A stretch of 64,000 nucleotides of DNA from assembly GCF_900128985.1 (NCBI RefSeq), contig NZ_FQUC01000013.1, forward strand, positions 60,339 through 124,338. Direction: 5' to 3'. The first letter of the stretch is position 1, and each line of letters starts with the position of its first letter. Below are positions 27,966 to 37,811 of this stretch, in pieces. Under the pieces are notes generated by a model that made no database searches, had not been told where the DNA came from, and saw only the letters and a program-made list of their open reading frames with translations. The stretch comes from Indolivaga macrotermitis. Its GTDB lineage: Bacteria; Bacteroidota; Bacteroidia; Bacteroidales; Dysgonomonadaceae. The position numbers were made by a program, and so were the translations under genes.

Positions 27966-30266
27966 TTATTCCGTTTTATTTGATTTTGATTCTTTACTTT
28001 CATATACAATAGCATCAATCGCCGCTACTGTAGCCAGATTGATTATATCGCGTACCGAACTCTCGATATCTGTAAAGTGAACCGGTTTATTCAGTCCCAT
28101 CTGTATAGGCCCTATCGTTTCGCCAGCTATTCCCATATCTACCAGTAAACGGCTGATGATATTCGCAGAGCTCAGGTTTGGAAATATTAATGTATTGACA
28201 TCTTTTCCTTTAATCCTATTGAAAGGAAACATCTCGTCCCTCAGCTCTTTTTTCAGTGCAAAGTTAACCTGCATTTCGCCATCTACAGCAATCTCCGGAT
28301 GATTTTCGTGTAAATATTTTACCGCATCCGAAATACTTTGGGGACTACCATTATTATCAGCACCAAAGTTTGAGAAAGAAAGCATAGCCATCACCGGTTC
28401 GTAATTGAAGAATTTCACCGCATTGTTCGTTAACCGGGCAATATCTATCAGAGCATCTGTATTAGGCCACCTGTTGATAAGAGTATCAGCCAAAAAGAAT
28501 GTTCCCCTTTTAGTTTGTATTATATGCATGGCTCCGAAATGTTTTGTTTCGGGACGTAAACCTATTACCTCTATCGCTTTTTGAGCAAAATCCTGATAAT
28601 GGCTATATACTCCTGTAATCAAAGAGTCGGCATCGCCCGTCTCTACCATCATCATACCGAAATAGTTACGGTCGTTCATTTTCTCGAAGGCTTCCAGATA
28701 AGTGACGCCCTGCCTTTCACGCTTATGAGAAAGTATATTAGCATACCTGTCGCGTCTCTGATCTTCACTGATAGCCCTGTGGTTTATTATCTCTATACCT
28801 TCCAGATTCAGATTATTATCTTGAGCAATAGTGTAAATACGTTCGGGGTTACCGATTAGTATAGGATGACAGATTCCATCGTGCGCGCAAATTACGGCAG
28901 ACTTTATCATATTGATGTGGTTACCTTCGCAAAAGACAATCCGTTTAACATGTTTTTTCGCCAATGAAGTCAATTGGCGCACCAGTTTATTGCTATACCC
29001 CATCATTTCGGTCAGGCGGTTCTCATAAGCATTCCAATCGTTAATCGGTTTACGTGCAACACCCGATTCCATAGCAGCTTTTGCTACCGCCATCGATACT
29101 TTTGTCAGTAATCTGGGATCAAGGGGTTTGGGTATGATATAATCTCTACCAAATACCGTGCGTTGCAAACCGTACGCTGCATTTACGACATCAAGAACGG
29201 GTTCTTTAGCCAGATCGGCCAATGCCCTTACCGCTGCCTGCTTCATCTCTTCGTTAATACCTGTAGCCCTGACATCCAGTGCTCCCCTGAAAATATAAGG
29301 AAACCCAAGCACATTATTCACCTGATTGGGATAATCAGACCTCCCCGTCGCAAAAATAACATCCTGCCGGGATTGCATGGCATCTTCGTAACTTATTTCC
29401 GGATCGGGATTTGCCAAAGCGAAAACAATCGGGTTATCATTCATCGATCTCAACATATCGGGAGTAACTACCCCTTTAACCGACAAACCGAGAAAAACAT
29501 CGGCTCCTCTTAGCGCATCGGCCAGAGTGGTTATATCTTTATCTGTTGCGAAGAAACGTTTTTGCTCATTCAGATTAGATCTTTTTACCGAAATAACACC
29601 CTTACTATCACACATCACTATGTTTTCTTTACGCACACCGAGGCTCATATATAGTTTAGTACAAGCTACAGCCGATGCTCCTGCACCGTTGACTACTACC
29701 TGTACATCCTCTATTTTCTTATTTACTATCGCAAGAGCATTCAATAAGGCCGCAGATGATATTATAGCCGTTCCGTGCTGGTCATCGTGCATCACCGGTA
29801 TATCCAGTTCTTCTTTCAGCCGTCGTTCTATTTCAAAGCATTCCGGGGCTTTTATATCTTCTAGGTTAATTCCTCCGAATGTAGGAGAAATAGCTTTTAC
29901 GGTCTGGATAAACTTATCCGGGTCTTTTTCGTCAACTTCTATATCGAATACATCTATTCCTGCAAATATTTTGAATAACAGCCCTTTGCCCTCCATTACA
30001 GGCTTTCCGGCCAAAGCACCTATATCACCTAAACCAAGAACGGCTGTTCCGTTAGATATTACAGCTACCAGATTCCCTTTAGTAGTATAATCATATGCAG
30101 TATGTGGATTTTTTTCTATTTCGAGGCACGGTTCTGCTACTCCGGGTGAGTATGCCAATGCCAGATCGGTCTGTGTACTGTATGGTTTAGTTGGTACTAC
30201 TTCGATCTTACCGGGTTTGCCCTTCGAGTGGTACAGCAGTGCTTCTTCTTTCGTTACTTTTCTCAT
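27966..30266 (-). CDS. maeB: NADP-dependent malic enzyme with phosphotransacetylase-like domain
   Basis: 766 residues, the usual size of the long MaeB type. The malic domain covers about 1-400 (YSTQTDLALAYSPGVAEPCL, GDIGALAGKPVMEGKGLLFK, MHDDQHGTAIISSAAL, VVNGAGASAVACTKLY for the dinucleotide site). A C-terminal domain at about 430-766 resembles phosphate acetyltransferase (KRIVFCEGNHINMIKSAVI..., GAMHIIQTKRGTFFLADT). The enzyme turns malate into pyruvate and CO2 with NADP reduction. In this family the PTA-like part is regulatory, not catalytic. It is transcribed alone. Confidence 0.95.
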   Translation of the reverse strand: MRKVTKEEALLYHSKGKPGKIEVVPTKPYSTQTDLALAYSPGVAEPCLEIEKNPHTAYDYTTKGNLVAVISNGTAVLGLGDIGALAGKPVMEGKGLLFKIFAGIDVFDIEVDEKDPDKFIQTVKAISPTFGGINLEDIKAPECFEIERRLKEELDIPVMHDDQHGTAIISSAALLNALAIVNKKIEDVQVVVNGAGASAVACTKLYMSLGVRKENIVMCDSKGVISVKRSNLNEQKRFFATDKDITTLADALRGADVFLGLSVKGVVTPDMLRSMNDNPIVFALANPDPEISYEDAMQSRQDVIFATGRSDYPNQVNNVLGFPYIFRGALDVRATGINEEMKQAAVRALADLAKEPVLDVVNAAYGLQRTVFGRDYIIPKPLDPRLLTKVSMAVAKAAMESGVARKPINDWNAYENRLTEMMGYSNKLVRQLTSLAKKHVKRIVFCEGNHINMIKSAVICAHDGICHPILIGNPERIYTIAQDNNLNLEGIEIINHRAISEDQRRDRYANILSHKRERQGVTYLEAFEKMNDRNYFGMMMVETGDADSLITGVYSHYQDFAQKAIEVIGLRPETKHFGAMHIIQTKRGTFFLADTLINRWPNTDALIDIARLTNNAVKFFNYEPVMAMLSFSNFGADNNGSPQSISDAVKYLHENHPEIAVDGEMQVNFALKKELRDEMFPFNRIKGKDVNTLIFPNLSSANIISRLLVDMGIAGETIGPIQMGLNKPVHFTDIESSVRDIINLATVAAIDAIVYESKESKSNKTE

Positions 30267-30435
30267 AATTATACTTTTGAATTAAGAACCTATCTCTTCT
30301 ATTCTCAGTTATATTGATCGGAAGGAATCTTGTTGCCCGGCAACCAAATAAACTCTTAGATATAACCTTATTACGAAGTTAGGAAAATTCGATGATTTAT
30401 GCTCATCCGTAGTCAATAGAAATGAAGGGAAAGTA

Positions 30436-30473
30436 TAAAAAAATAGAAAGTCCGCGAAATCACTTCGCAGACT
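30436..30473 (-). terminator. minus-strand terminator upstream of maeB
   Basis: On the minus strand AGTCTGCGAA and TTCGCGGACT form a 10-bp stem around 5 bases, followed by TTCTATTTTTTT. It ends either uvrA read-through or a separate small RNA (see 30436-30640). Confidence 0.8.
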
Positions 30474-30640
30474 CTCCTTCTTAACACAAACTTTACAAAA
30501 CTACACAATAGAGTTGATTGAGGACTGATCCCAGAGGATTCCGGAACCAGGAATCAACTCAGTGTTTTTTAAATATCTTTTTATTGAATCAATAATAGTA
30601 TAAAACAAATTATCTTTTCAACTATCATTATCATATCTTT
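30436..30640 (-). ncRNA. candidate structured small RNA between uvrA and maeB
   Basis: The 429-base gap between uvrA and maeB contains a long imperfect hairpin at 30511-30560. On the minus strand the outer stem is GAGTTGATT/AATCAACTC and the inner stem is CTGGTTCC/GGGATCAG. About 37 bases later comes a strong terminator. A TAAATTTG box (minus, 30655-30648) could start the RNA near 30640, giving about 200 bases; its -33 partner is poorly spaced. No good reading frame exists in this interval. It may be a free RNA or simply the 3' end of the uvrA transcript. Confidence 0.35.
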
Positions 30641-30695
30641 TACATAACAAATTTAATACTGTTTTTTCTTATATCCTTAACAAAAATCATTTTTT

Positions 30696-33530
30696 TTACT
30701 TTTTTAACTCACTTTTCAGGAATTCTGTGGTAATTCCTATTTTTTTTATGACAATATCTTCAGGTTTTCCTTGAACCAGAAGCTGTCCTCCCCCTGATCC
30801 ACCCTCGGGTCCCATATCTATGATATAATCAGCACATTTTATTATGTCCAGATTATGCTCGATCACAATTACTGTATTGCCTCTTTCTACCAATTGGTTT
30901 AGCACTTTCAACAATATCCTTATATCTTCAAAATGTAATCCGGTGGTCGGTTCGTCAAGGATATAAACAGTATTGCCTGTATCAACCCGAGCTAGTTCTG
31001 TAGCCAACTTAATACGCTGAGACTCGCCCCCCGACAAGGTTGTTGAAGGTTGCCCCAATTTAATGTATCCTAAACCTACTTCCTGCAAAACTTTTATCTT
31101 ATGAAGGATATTCGGCGTATTCTCAAAAAACTCAACAGCGGCATTGATAGTCATATCTAAAACATCTGCTATGGACTTTCCTTTGAAACGCACCTCCAAT
31201 GTTTCGCGGTTATATCTTTTTCCATGACAATCTTCACACGGAACGAATACATCGGGCAGAAAGTTCATTTCGATAGTTTTATAGCCATTACCTCCGCAGG
31301 TTTCGCAACGTCCGCCTTTCAGATTGAAAGAGAAACGTCCGGGTTTATATCCTCTGATCTTGGCTTCGGGCAAATTCACAAACAAATTACGGATGTCGGA
31401 AAATACTCCTGTATAAGTTGCCGGATTTGAGCGTGGTGTACGTCCGATCGGAGATTGGTCTACACTTATCACTTTATCCACAAAGTCAATTCCTTCGATC
31501 GATTCATAAGGAAGGGGATCCTTCAATGACCGATAGAAATGCTGGCTAAGTATAGGCAGTAAAGTGCCGTTTATTAAACTAGATTTTCCGCTTCCCGATA
31601 CTCCTGTTATACAAGTAAGAGTACCTAATGGTATCGAAACATCTACTGATTTTAAATTATTACCTGTAGCACCTGTCAGGTGGAGAAAGTTACCATTACC
31701 CTCACGTCTTTCGGGGGGAACTTCTATTTCCTTCCTTCCGTTCAGATAATCGGAAGTAAGAGTTTCGGCTTTCAACATTTCATCCGGAGTTCCGGCAAAA
31801 ACGACCTCACCTCCCCGTCTGCCGGCAAATGGCCCCATATCCACAACATAATCAGCTTCGAGCATCATATCTTTGTCGTGCTCCACTACAACTACAGAAT
31901 TACCTGTATCGCGTAGCTTTTTCAACGAATTGATCAAACGTACATTATCCCTCTGATGAAGGCCGATACTGGGTTCATCGAGAATATACAACACATTGAC
32001 CAACTGAGAACCGATCTGTGTCGCCAAACGGATACGTTGCGACTCTCCTCCCGATAATGTAGCCGAAGCCCTGTTCATTGAAAGATAATTCAGTCCCACA
32101 TCCAATAAGAATGACAGGCGTGATACAATTTCCTTCTTCACCTCAGCTGCGATATGGCGCTGCTTTTCCGATATATGATCATCCATCGTTTGTACCCAAT
32201 CGTACAACTGCTGAATGTCCATTGTGGCCAGTTCGGCTATATTCTTTCCGTTAATTTTATAATGGAGGGCTTCTATATTCAGCCGTTGTCCTTTACATTC
32301 GGGGCACACTGATGTTTTGATAAACTGATTAGCCCATTTTTGCGCAGTGGCTGATGCTTCAGACTCCTGCTGCATGGTTATATATTTGGCAACCCCTTCG
32401 AACGCGACTGTATACGAGGATGTGCCTAATGTTTCATTTTTAATTTGTAGTTTTTCATCTGTTCCGAACATTATTTCGTCCAGAGCATCCTGCGGAATAT
32501 CCTTGATCGGTGTTTTGATAGTCACATCATATTTCTGGCAAATAGCTTCGATCTGCCAAAAGAACAATGAGTTTTTATATTTTCCCAGTGGAGCTATACC
32601 TCCCGAATAAATACTAACCTCGGATTTAGGTACAATCTTATCCATATCGATCTGATTGACCTCACCCAGCCCTTTACATTTAGGGCATGCACCGAAAGGC
32701 GAGTTGAACGAAAAGTTATGTGGAGCAGGCTCTCCGTACGAAAGCCCTGTACTCGGGCACATCAACTGGCTGCTATAGTGACGGACATCGCCGCTTTCCA
32801 CATCCTGAATCATAATAAGCCCGTCTCCCTGCTTCATGCCCACTCTTACGCTGTTCCGTAATTGTTCGGCAAACTTATTCGATACGGCCATCTTATCTAC
32901 CAAAATCTCTATACTGTGGTTTTTGTACCGGTCGACACGCATACCCGGCAAAATTTCACGGATTTCACCATCGACACGTACATTTAAATACCCTTTCTTT
33001 CTGATTTGTTCGAATAACTCTTTGTAATGCCCTTTACGGTTGCGTACTACAGGAGCCAGTATATATATTTTTTTTCCGAGATAACGTGTCAAAATCAAAT
33101 CCAGAATTTGCTGTTCTGTATATTTAACCATTTTCTCGCCGGTAAGATACGAATATGCGTCTCCGGCACGGGCATAAAGCAAACGGAAAAAGTCATAAAT
33201 CTCGGTCGTAGTACCTACGGTAGAACGGGGATTACGGTTTACTGTCTTCTGCTCAATAGAGATAACCGGGCTTAACCCCGTGATCTTATCCACATCAGGA
33301 CGTTCCATCCCTCCCAGAAAATGCCGCGCATATGCCGAAAATGTTTCTATATATCTTCGCTGTCCTTCGGCGAAGATAGTATCAAAAGCCAATGACGATT
33401 TACCGCTACCACTGAGCCCGGTAATTACCACCAACGAATTACGGGGTATTTCTACATCTATATTCTTTAGATTGTGTACGCGCGCGCCGTACACCTCTAT
33501 CTTTTCAGTTTCTTCGACCTTCTGATCCAT
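30696..33530 (-). CDS. uvrA: excinuclease ABC subunit A
   Basis: 944 residues, normal for UvrA. Two ABC modules are complete: Walker [10 protein letters not shown] (about 38-46) and GVSGSGKSS (about 640), signatures [13 protein letters not shown] and [13 protein letters not shown], and Walker [13 protein letters not shown] and [12 protein letters not shown]. Zinc-binding Cys pairs are present ([32 protein letters not shown]). With UvrB it finds bulky DNA lesions for nucleotide excision repair. Repeat copy A lies between this gene and the upstream lytic transglycosylase gene. Confidence 0.97.
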   Translation of the reverse strand: MDQKVEETEKIEVYGARVHNLKNIDVEIPRNSLVVITGLSGSGKSSLAFDTIFAEGQRRYIETFSAYARHFLGGMERPDVDKITGLSPVISIEQKTVNRNPRSTVGTTTEIYDFFRLLYARAGDAYSYLTGEKMVKYTEQQILDLILTRYLGKKIYILAPVVRNRKGHYKELFEQIRKKGYLNVRVDGEIREILPGMRVDRYKNHSIEILVDKMAVSNKFAEQLRNSVRVGMKQGDGLIMIQDVESGDVRHYSSQLMCPSTGLSYGEPAPHNFSFNSPFGACPKCKGLGEVNQIDMDKIVPKSEVSIYSGGIAPLGKYKNSLFFWQIEAICQKYDVTIKTPIKDIPQDALDEIMFGTDEKLQIKNETLGTSSYTVAFEGVAKYITMQQESEASATAQKWANQFIKTSVCPECKGQRLNIEALHYKINGKNIAELATMDIQQLYDWVQTMDDHISEKQRHIAAEVKKEIVSRLSFLLDVGLNYLSMNRASATLSGGESQRIRLATQIGSQLVNVLYILDEPSIGLHQRDNVRLINSLKKLRDTGNSVVVVEHDKDMMLEADYVVDMGPFAGRRGGEVVFAGTPDEMLKAETLTSDYLNGRKEIEVPPERREGNGNFLHLTGATGNNLKSVDVSIPLGTLTCITGVSGSGKSSLINGTLLPILSQHFYRSLKDPLPYESIEGIDFVDKVISVDQSPIGRTPRSNPATYTGVFSDIRNLFVNLPEAKIRGYKPGRFSFNLKGGRCETCGGNGYKTIEMNFLPDVFVPCEDCHGKRYNRETLEVRFKGKSIADVLDMTINAAVEFFENTPNILHKIKVLQEVGLGYIKLGQPSTTLSGGESQRIKLATELARVDTGNTVYILDEPTTGLHFEDIRILLKVLNQLVERGNTVIVIEHNLDIIKCADYIIDMGPEGGSGGGQLLVQGKPEDIVIKKIGITTEFLKSELKK

Positions 33531-33555
33531 TTATCTTTTAACCTGTAACTTTATC

Positions 33556-33650
33556 TTAAGGTCCCAGACCTTTTTATTGATTTTGTAAGTAAAATAACAA
33601 TAAGTAGTTATATACCGAAAATATATCATTAAATACTTATTGTTACTTAA
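33556..33650 (+). repeat. dispersed intergenic repeat, copy A (full length)
   Basis: This is the reference copy. It starts TTAAGGTCCCAGACCTTTTT, continues with TTTTGTAAGTAAAATAACAA and ends ATACTTATTGTTACTTAA. The two last blocks are largely complementary, so the transcript can fold into a long stem around a loop containing ACCGAAAATATAT. It fills the gap between the transglycosylase stop and the uvrA start. Confidence 0.8.
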
Positions 33651-33669
33651 TATCGGTAGTAGTTCTTTT

Positions 33670-34644
33670 TTATTCGGAAATCCACCTCTTATCAAATACT
33701 TTTATATTTTCTCCTTTTCTGTAATACAGAGATTTTTCTGTAGGAATCAGCAATGTATAAGAGTTCTGGCTCTTTGGTGATATTGTTAGCTTCCTGTCTC
33801 TTAACCAGATATTAAAATCCTTAAGCTGAGCATAGCTGATACCCTGCTCTTTAGCAAATGTTGCCAGATCCGGTATACTTGTGGTCACTTCAACCGGTTT
33901 AAACTCAATGGGCTTATATAATTGGTCTGCAGAAAGTACAAAACCATATTTATACGGAGCTTCGAAAATACTTTTAAGAGCCAACATCCTGAAATAATAT
34001 CTCGAAGATTCTTCAACCAGCCATAAGTCAACACCATCTTCGGCTTGTTGCTTTTCCAATTCGCCGCTGACACGTCCCATTCCTGCATTATAAGAAATAG
34101 CTACGCTCGACCAGCTTCCGTATTTATTATATGCACTGCGGAGATATTTGCAGGCTGCGCGTGTTGCTTTTTCTACCGAATACCGTTCGTCCACCTCGGC
34201 ACCAACTTCGAGTCCGAATTGCGTACCTGTTGCCGGCATCAACTGCCAGATTCCCGCAGCTTTAGCCGAAGATATAGCTCTCGTATCCAACATACTTTCT
34301 ATTGCCGCCAGATATTTAAAATCTTCGGGAATATCGTTTTCCTTCAAAATAGGAACTATCATCGGGAATATACGGTTCGCTCTTTTTAACAAGAGTAAAG
34401 TAGTCGAATGCAAGTATGTAAAGCTATTCAACTCGCGGTCGAACCTCTCGTACAGGTCGTATCTGTCGAGTTTTATTTCTTCTCCTGCAAATTCGACTTT
34501 CTCAGGGATTTCAACAGAAGTAGTCATTGACAATACTTTCGGGTTTTTACTATCTTCCAGTGTTTTCTCTGAAGTCGACAAGAAGAAGAACCCTAAAAAA
34601 CAAACACAAGCGAACGATGTCGCTATTACGATATATTTTTTCAT
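33670..34644 (-). CDS. lytic transglycosylase (SLT domain, MltD-like)
   Basis: 324 residues. An N-terminal hydrophobic segment (YIVIATSFACVCFLGFFFLST) is a signal peptide or anchor. The SLT domain has the catalytic Glu in YLAAIESMLDTRAISSAKAAGIWQL followed by MPATGTQFGL, and the AVAISYNAGMGRV-type motif (SVAISYNAGMGRVS). A C-terminal region (about 265-324) has a LysM-like look (YAQLKDFNIWLRDRKL...YTLLIPTE). It would cut peptidoglycan between MurNAc and GlcNAc in the periplasm. It is flanked on both sides by copies of the dispersed repeat (A and B). Confidence 0.88.
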   Translation of the reverse strand: MKKYIVIATSFACVCFLGFFFLSTSEKTLEDSKNPKVLSMTTSVEIPEKVEFAGEEIKLDRYDLYERFDRELNSFTYLHSTTLLLLKRANRIFPMIVPILKENDIPEDFKYLAAIESMLDTRAISSAKAAGIWQLMPATGTQFGLEVGAEVDERYSVEKATRAACKYLRSAYNKYGSWSSVAISYNAGMGRVSGELEKQQAEDGVDLWLVEESSRYYFRMLALKSIFEAPYKYGFVLSADQLYKPIEFKPVEVTTSIPDLATFAKEQGISYAQLKDFNIWLRDRKLTISPKSQNSYTLLIPTEKSLYYRKGENIKVFDKRWISE

Positions 34645-34754
34645 CTCTTTTGATTATAAATACAATAAACAAAACGAAGAAAATCATCCGGTAAACGTAC
34701 GATTTCCTTTATATATGCAATAGTTATTGTATTAATTTTTTACCTACGTGTATA

Positions 34755-34850
34755 ATAAAGTTTCAGACCTTTTTATTGACTTTCCAAGTACAATAGCAAT
34801 AGTTAGTTATTACTTAGAAATGCGTCATTAAATACTTTCCGTTACTTACA
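34755..34850 (+). repeat. dispersed intergenic repeat, copy B
   Basis: TAAAGTTTCAGACCTTTTTA at the start, then TTGACTTTCCAAGTACAATA, and GCGTCATTAAATACTTTCCG near the end. It aligns with copy A without large gaps. It lies in the gap between cdaA and the transglycosylase gene. Confidence 0.7.
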
Positions 34851-34906
34851 TAATACAAATTTACAATTTTTTTTCCGATTATCGGGTAGAGAAGCTATCC
34901 TATAAT

Positions 34907-35701
34907 TTAATGATCCTTTTCAGCTTTTACCCGTTTCTTGGTTAGAGGCTCACTTAACAATTCCTGTAATTTCTCGGCCGTAATATTCGGATGAATATGC
35001 CCTCCTTTCATATATGAAATACGTCCCCTTTCTTCCGAAACTATTATTACCTGAGCATCCGTTTCCTGACTTATCCCCAATCCGGCACGGTGCCTTAATC
35101 CAAATTGCTTTGGTATGTTAGGATCCTGAGATACCGGCAATATACATCCGGCAGCCTTAATACGTTCGGCCGAAATTATCATCGCACCATCATGTAGCGG
35201 GCTGTTTTTGAAAAAGATATTTTCTATCAACCGGGTACTTACATCTGCATTGATAGTTTCACCGGTCTGCGAATAATGCCCTAACGACATTTCACCTTCT
35301 ACAACAATCAATGCTCCTGTATATGTTTTCGCCATATTCATGCAAGCCAAAACCAAAGGAGTGATAACGGTATTTGTTACATTATTTTCATTCTTCGAAC
35401 CGAAAAATTTAGCCAAAAGCCTGAATGTATTGTTTGATCCCAACGACATAAGAAAACGCCGGATCTCGTCTTGAAAGAGTATGATGATCACAAACATACC
35501 GATACTAACAAACTGGCTGAGTATAGCTCCCAGAAGCCTCATCTGCAAGACATGGGATACTACAATCCAAAGTATCAGAAAAGCGAAAATACCTTTAAAT
35601 ATGGTAGTTGTACCTGATTTTTTCACCAGATAATAAAGCTGGTACATAATAAGGGCAACCAGCAGTATATCAACGATATCTTTTATTCCGAAATTTTCCA
35701 A
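34907..35701 (-). CDS. cdaA: diadenylate cyclase (c-di-AMP synthase), CdaA type
   Basis: 264 residues. Three N-terminal membrane helices (about 10-80) are followed by a DAC domain with the catalytic motif SPLHDGAMII (DGA) and GLRHRAGLGISQETDAQVIIVSEERG (RHR). It makes the second messenger c-di-AMP from two ATP, at the inner membrane. This is the common CdaA layout. It follows folP on the same strand with a 42-base gap that carries a small hairpin related to the dispersed repeat. Confidence 0.95.
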   Translation of the reverse strand: MENFGIKDIVDILLVALIMYQLYYLVKKSGTTTIFKGIFAFLILWIVVSHVLQMRLLGAILSQFVSIGMFVIIILFQDEIRRFLMSLGSNNTFRLLAKFFGSKNENNVTNTVITPLVLACMNMAKTYTGALIVVEGEMSLGHYSQTGETINADVSTRLIENIFFKNSPLHDGAMIISAERIKAAGCILPVSQDPNIPKQFGLRHRAGLGISQETDAQVIIVSEERGRISYMKGGHIHPNITAEKLQELLSEPLTKKRVKAEKDH

Positions 35702-35724
35702 AACAGAAGTATTTTTATCTTTGA

Positions 35725-35735
35725 GGTCTCAGACC
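35725..35735. repeat. core palindrome of the dispersed repeat (copy F, remnant)
   Basis: GGTCT-C-AGACC, a perfect 11-base palindrome equal to the first hairpin of the dispersed repeat, here followed by GTTTATTTTTATT without the rest of the element. It lies between the folP stop and the cdaA start. Confidence 0.4.
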
Positions 35736-35743
35736 GTTTATTT

Positions 35744-36601
35744 TTATTCTTTAGTCTTAGAACGAGTGTGTCCCTGCAATTGTTCGACAAGCTCTATTGC
35801 TTGTACAGCTTCCTTTACATCGTGAACTCTCAGTATATCAGCTCCATTTAACAATGCATATGTATTCAGAACCGTAGAGGCATTGAGCGCCTCATCAGCT
35901 GTGATATCCAGCAGCTTTGTAATCATGGATTTCCGTGAAATTCCTACAAGCAAAGGTAGTTCAAAATTTTTGAAGAAGCTTAAACTGCTCATCAATTCAT
36001 AATTTTGTCCTACATTTTTTGAAAATCCGAACCCCGGATCTATAATAATATCATTTACACCTAATAAATGTAATTCTCTGACTTTTTTTGTCAGATACAG
36101 AACAATATCTTCCAGCAAATTACCATACGATGTGTTTTGCTGCATAGTTTGGGGGGTACCCCGCATGTGCATAAGTATGTAGGGAACATTGAGTTCTGCA
36201 ACAGTTTCGAACATTTTATTATCGAGCTCCCCTCCCGATATATCATTCACAATAGCCACACTATGATCCTGAACACAAAAACGGGCTACTCCGGCATGAA
36301 ATGTATCAATTGACAAAACCGCCTGAGGAAATTCTTTGTTTATAGCCTCTAAAACCGGTGCCAGTCTTTGTATTTCGTCTTCCGCCGATAGAAAATCAGA
36401 TGCCGGACGTGTCGACTGGGCTCCTATATCTATTATAGTTGCTCCCTCCGCTATACATTGCTCCACCCTTTTTAAAGCCCCTGTTATATCCGGTTTACGG
36501 CTATCGGCATAAAAAGAATCGGGTGTAATATTCAGAATACCCATCACTACCGAACGGGACAAATCGAGAAGTTCTCCTTTTATATTTATTGTATAAGACA
36601 T
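35744..36601 (-). CDS. folP: dihydropteroate synthase
   Basis: 285 residues, of normal length. Family motifs: VVMGILNITPDSFYADSRK near the N-terminus, GATIIDIGAQSTRP, SIDTFHAGVA, IVNDISGGE, YILMHMRGTPQTMQ and IIDPGFGFSKN. The protein joins p-aminobenzoate to the pterin pyrophosphate in folate synthesis and is the sulfonamide target. It is part of a tight minus-strand run of housekeeping genes (gmk, nadD, M24 peptidase, folP, cdaA). Confidence 0.96.
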   Translation of the reverse strand: MSYTINIKGELLDLSRSVVMGILNITPDSFYADSRKPDITGALKRVEQCIAEGATIIDIGAQSTRPASDFLSAEDEIQRLAPVLEAINKEFPQAVLSIDTFHAGVARFCVQDHSVAIVNDISGGELDNKMFETVAELNVPYILMHMRGTPQTMQQNTSYGNLLEDIVLYLTKKVRELHLLGVNDIIIDPGFGFSKNVGQNYELMSSLSFFKNFELPLLVGISRKSMITKLLDITADEALNASTVLNTYALLNGADILRVHDVKEAVQAIELVEQLQGHTRSKTKE

Positions 36602-36617
36602 TCTTCCGGTAAATATT

Positions 36618-37808
36618 TCATTGATTATTCAGGTCGATAATGTTTTCCTCCAGTACAGTCAGATTTTCAAGCCCGTTGTCTGTAACTAAATACGTATTCT
36701 CATAACCTACTGCCCCAACTTCCGGAATAACAAATTTAGGTTCGAGAGCAAATACGATATTAGTTTCTAACAGTTCTTTTGATCTGGGTGTTAATACAGG
36801 CGGTTCGTTTATCTCCAGCCCTACCCCATGCCCGATAAATTTGGCTTGTTGCCTAGTACCCATAAAATAAGCATCCAAACCATTGCGGTTCACAATATCC
36901 ATTGCAATATTGTACAAATCGGCACAAGCTATACCCGGTTTTGCCTGCGAAACAATAGTTTGGTGAATCTCACCCGACACAGCATGGGCTTTATATGCCA
37001 GATCAGAAATCTTTCCTACCGAAAATACCCGGGTCATATCGGTCATCCACGGCGAATAGTTGCCTGCCATATCAACCATTATAGTATTTCCCTTTTTTAT
37101 CTTTTCGCCACATGCACCCAATGGTAATACCGAATTGCCACCTTTGCCACCCAAAGCAAAGTCGAAAGGAGAAGGACTCTCTGCATTTTCGCCGACAAGC
37201 AGGCTCCCCATATAGATATCCATATTAGCGCCATAGCTTCTGAAGATACCCAACGAGCCATGCTTACGCATCAAAAACTCGATTTCGAATTGTAAATCCA
37301 AATCTGTCATCCCCTCCTTATATATATAAGGTATCTGTTTATATACCTCGATATGCCTCTTTGCACATAAACGCACCTGTGATAATTCAAAATCTGTTTT
37401 TACGGACCTTAATCGACGGAGCAAAACCGATGCATTCACAATATTCTCTTTTTGTAGCTTCAACGAAGCAATAAGCCTGTCACAGTCCGAAAAAGATAAA
37501 GTATCTATCTCTAATAATATTTTTTGAGGACATTTTAACCCAGCCTTCTGTAATTCTTCTAATATCTGTTCGGGTTTCCTTATATGGATAGTATGTTCAA
37601 GTTCAAAATCAATATTCCTCTTAATAAAGTGTATGGCTTCTCCTTCGGACGGTAAATAGAAATACCCATTGTAGATAGCCCCTACCATATAAAATACATT
37701 GACACTCGTAGTTAGTATACAAGCATCAACTCCTTGCCGTTGCATTTCTTCCTGTAAACGTTTCCGGCGTATGTTCAAATCATTTGATAAAGCTGTATTA
37801 AAATCCAT
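36618..37808 (-). CDS. M24-family Xaa-Pro aminopeptidase-like protein
   Basis: 396 residues. A creatinase-like N-terminal domain (about 1-150, with RLQEEMQRQGVDACILTTSVNVFYM) is followed by a pita-bread metallopeptidase domain. Metal ligands are visible in NTIMVDMAGNYSPWMTDMTR (two Asp), GHGVGLEINEPP (His and Glu) and VFALEPKFVIP (Glu). It probably removes N-terminal residues before proline; the substrate is not certain. It sits between folP (16 bases) and nadD (3 bases) and is likely co-transcribed. Confidence 0.88.
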   Translation of the reverse strand: MDFNTALSNDLNIRRKRLQEEMQRQGVDACILTTSVNVFYMVGAIYNGYFYLPSEGEAIHFIKRNIDFELEHTIHIRKPEQILEELQKAGLKCPQKILLEIDTLSFSDCDRLIASLKLQKENIVNASVLLRRLRSVKTDFELSQVRLCAKRHIEVYKQIPYIYKEGMTDLDLQFEIEFLMRKHGSLGIFRSYGANMDIYMGSLLVGENAESPSPFDFALGGKGGNSVLPLGACGEKIKKGNTIMVDMAGNYSPWMTDMTRVFSVGKISDLAYKAHAVSGEIHQTIVSQAKPGIACADLYNIAMDIVNRNGLDAYFMGTRQQAKFIGHGVGLEINEPPVLTPRSKELLETNIVFALEPKFVIPEVGAVGYENTYLVTDNGLENLTVLEENIIDLNNQ

Positions 37809-37811
37809 TAC

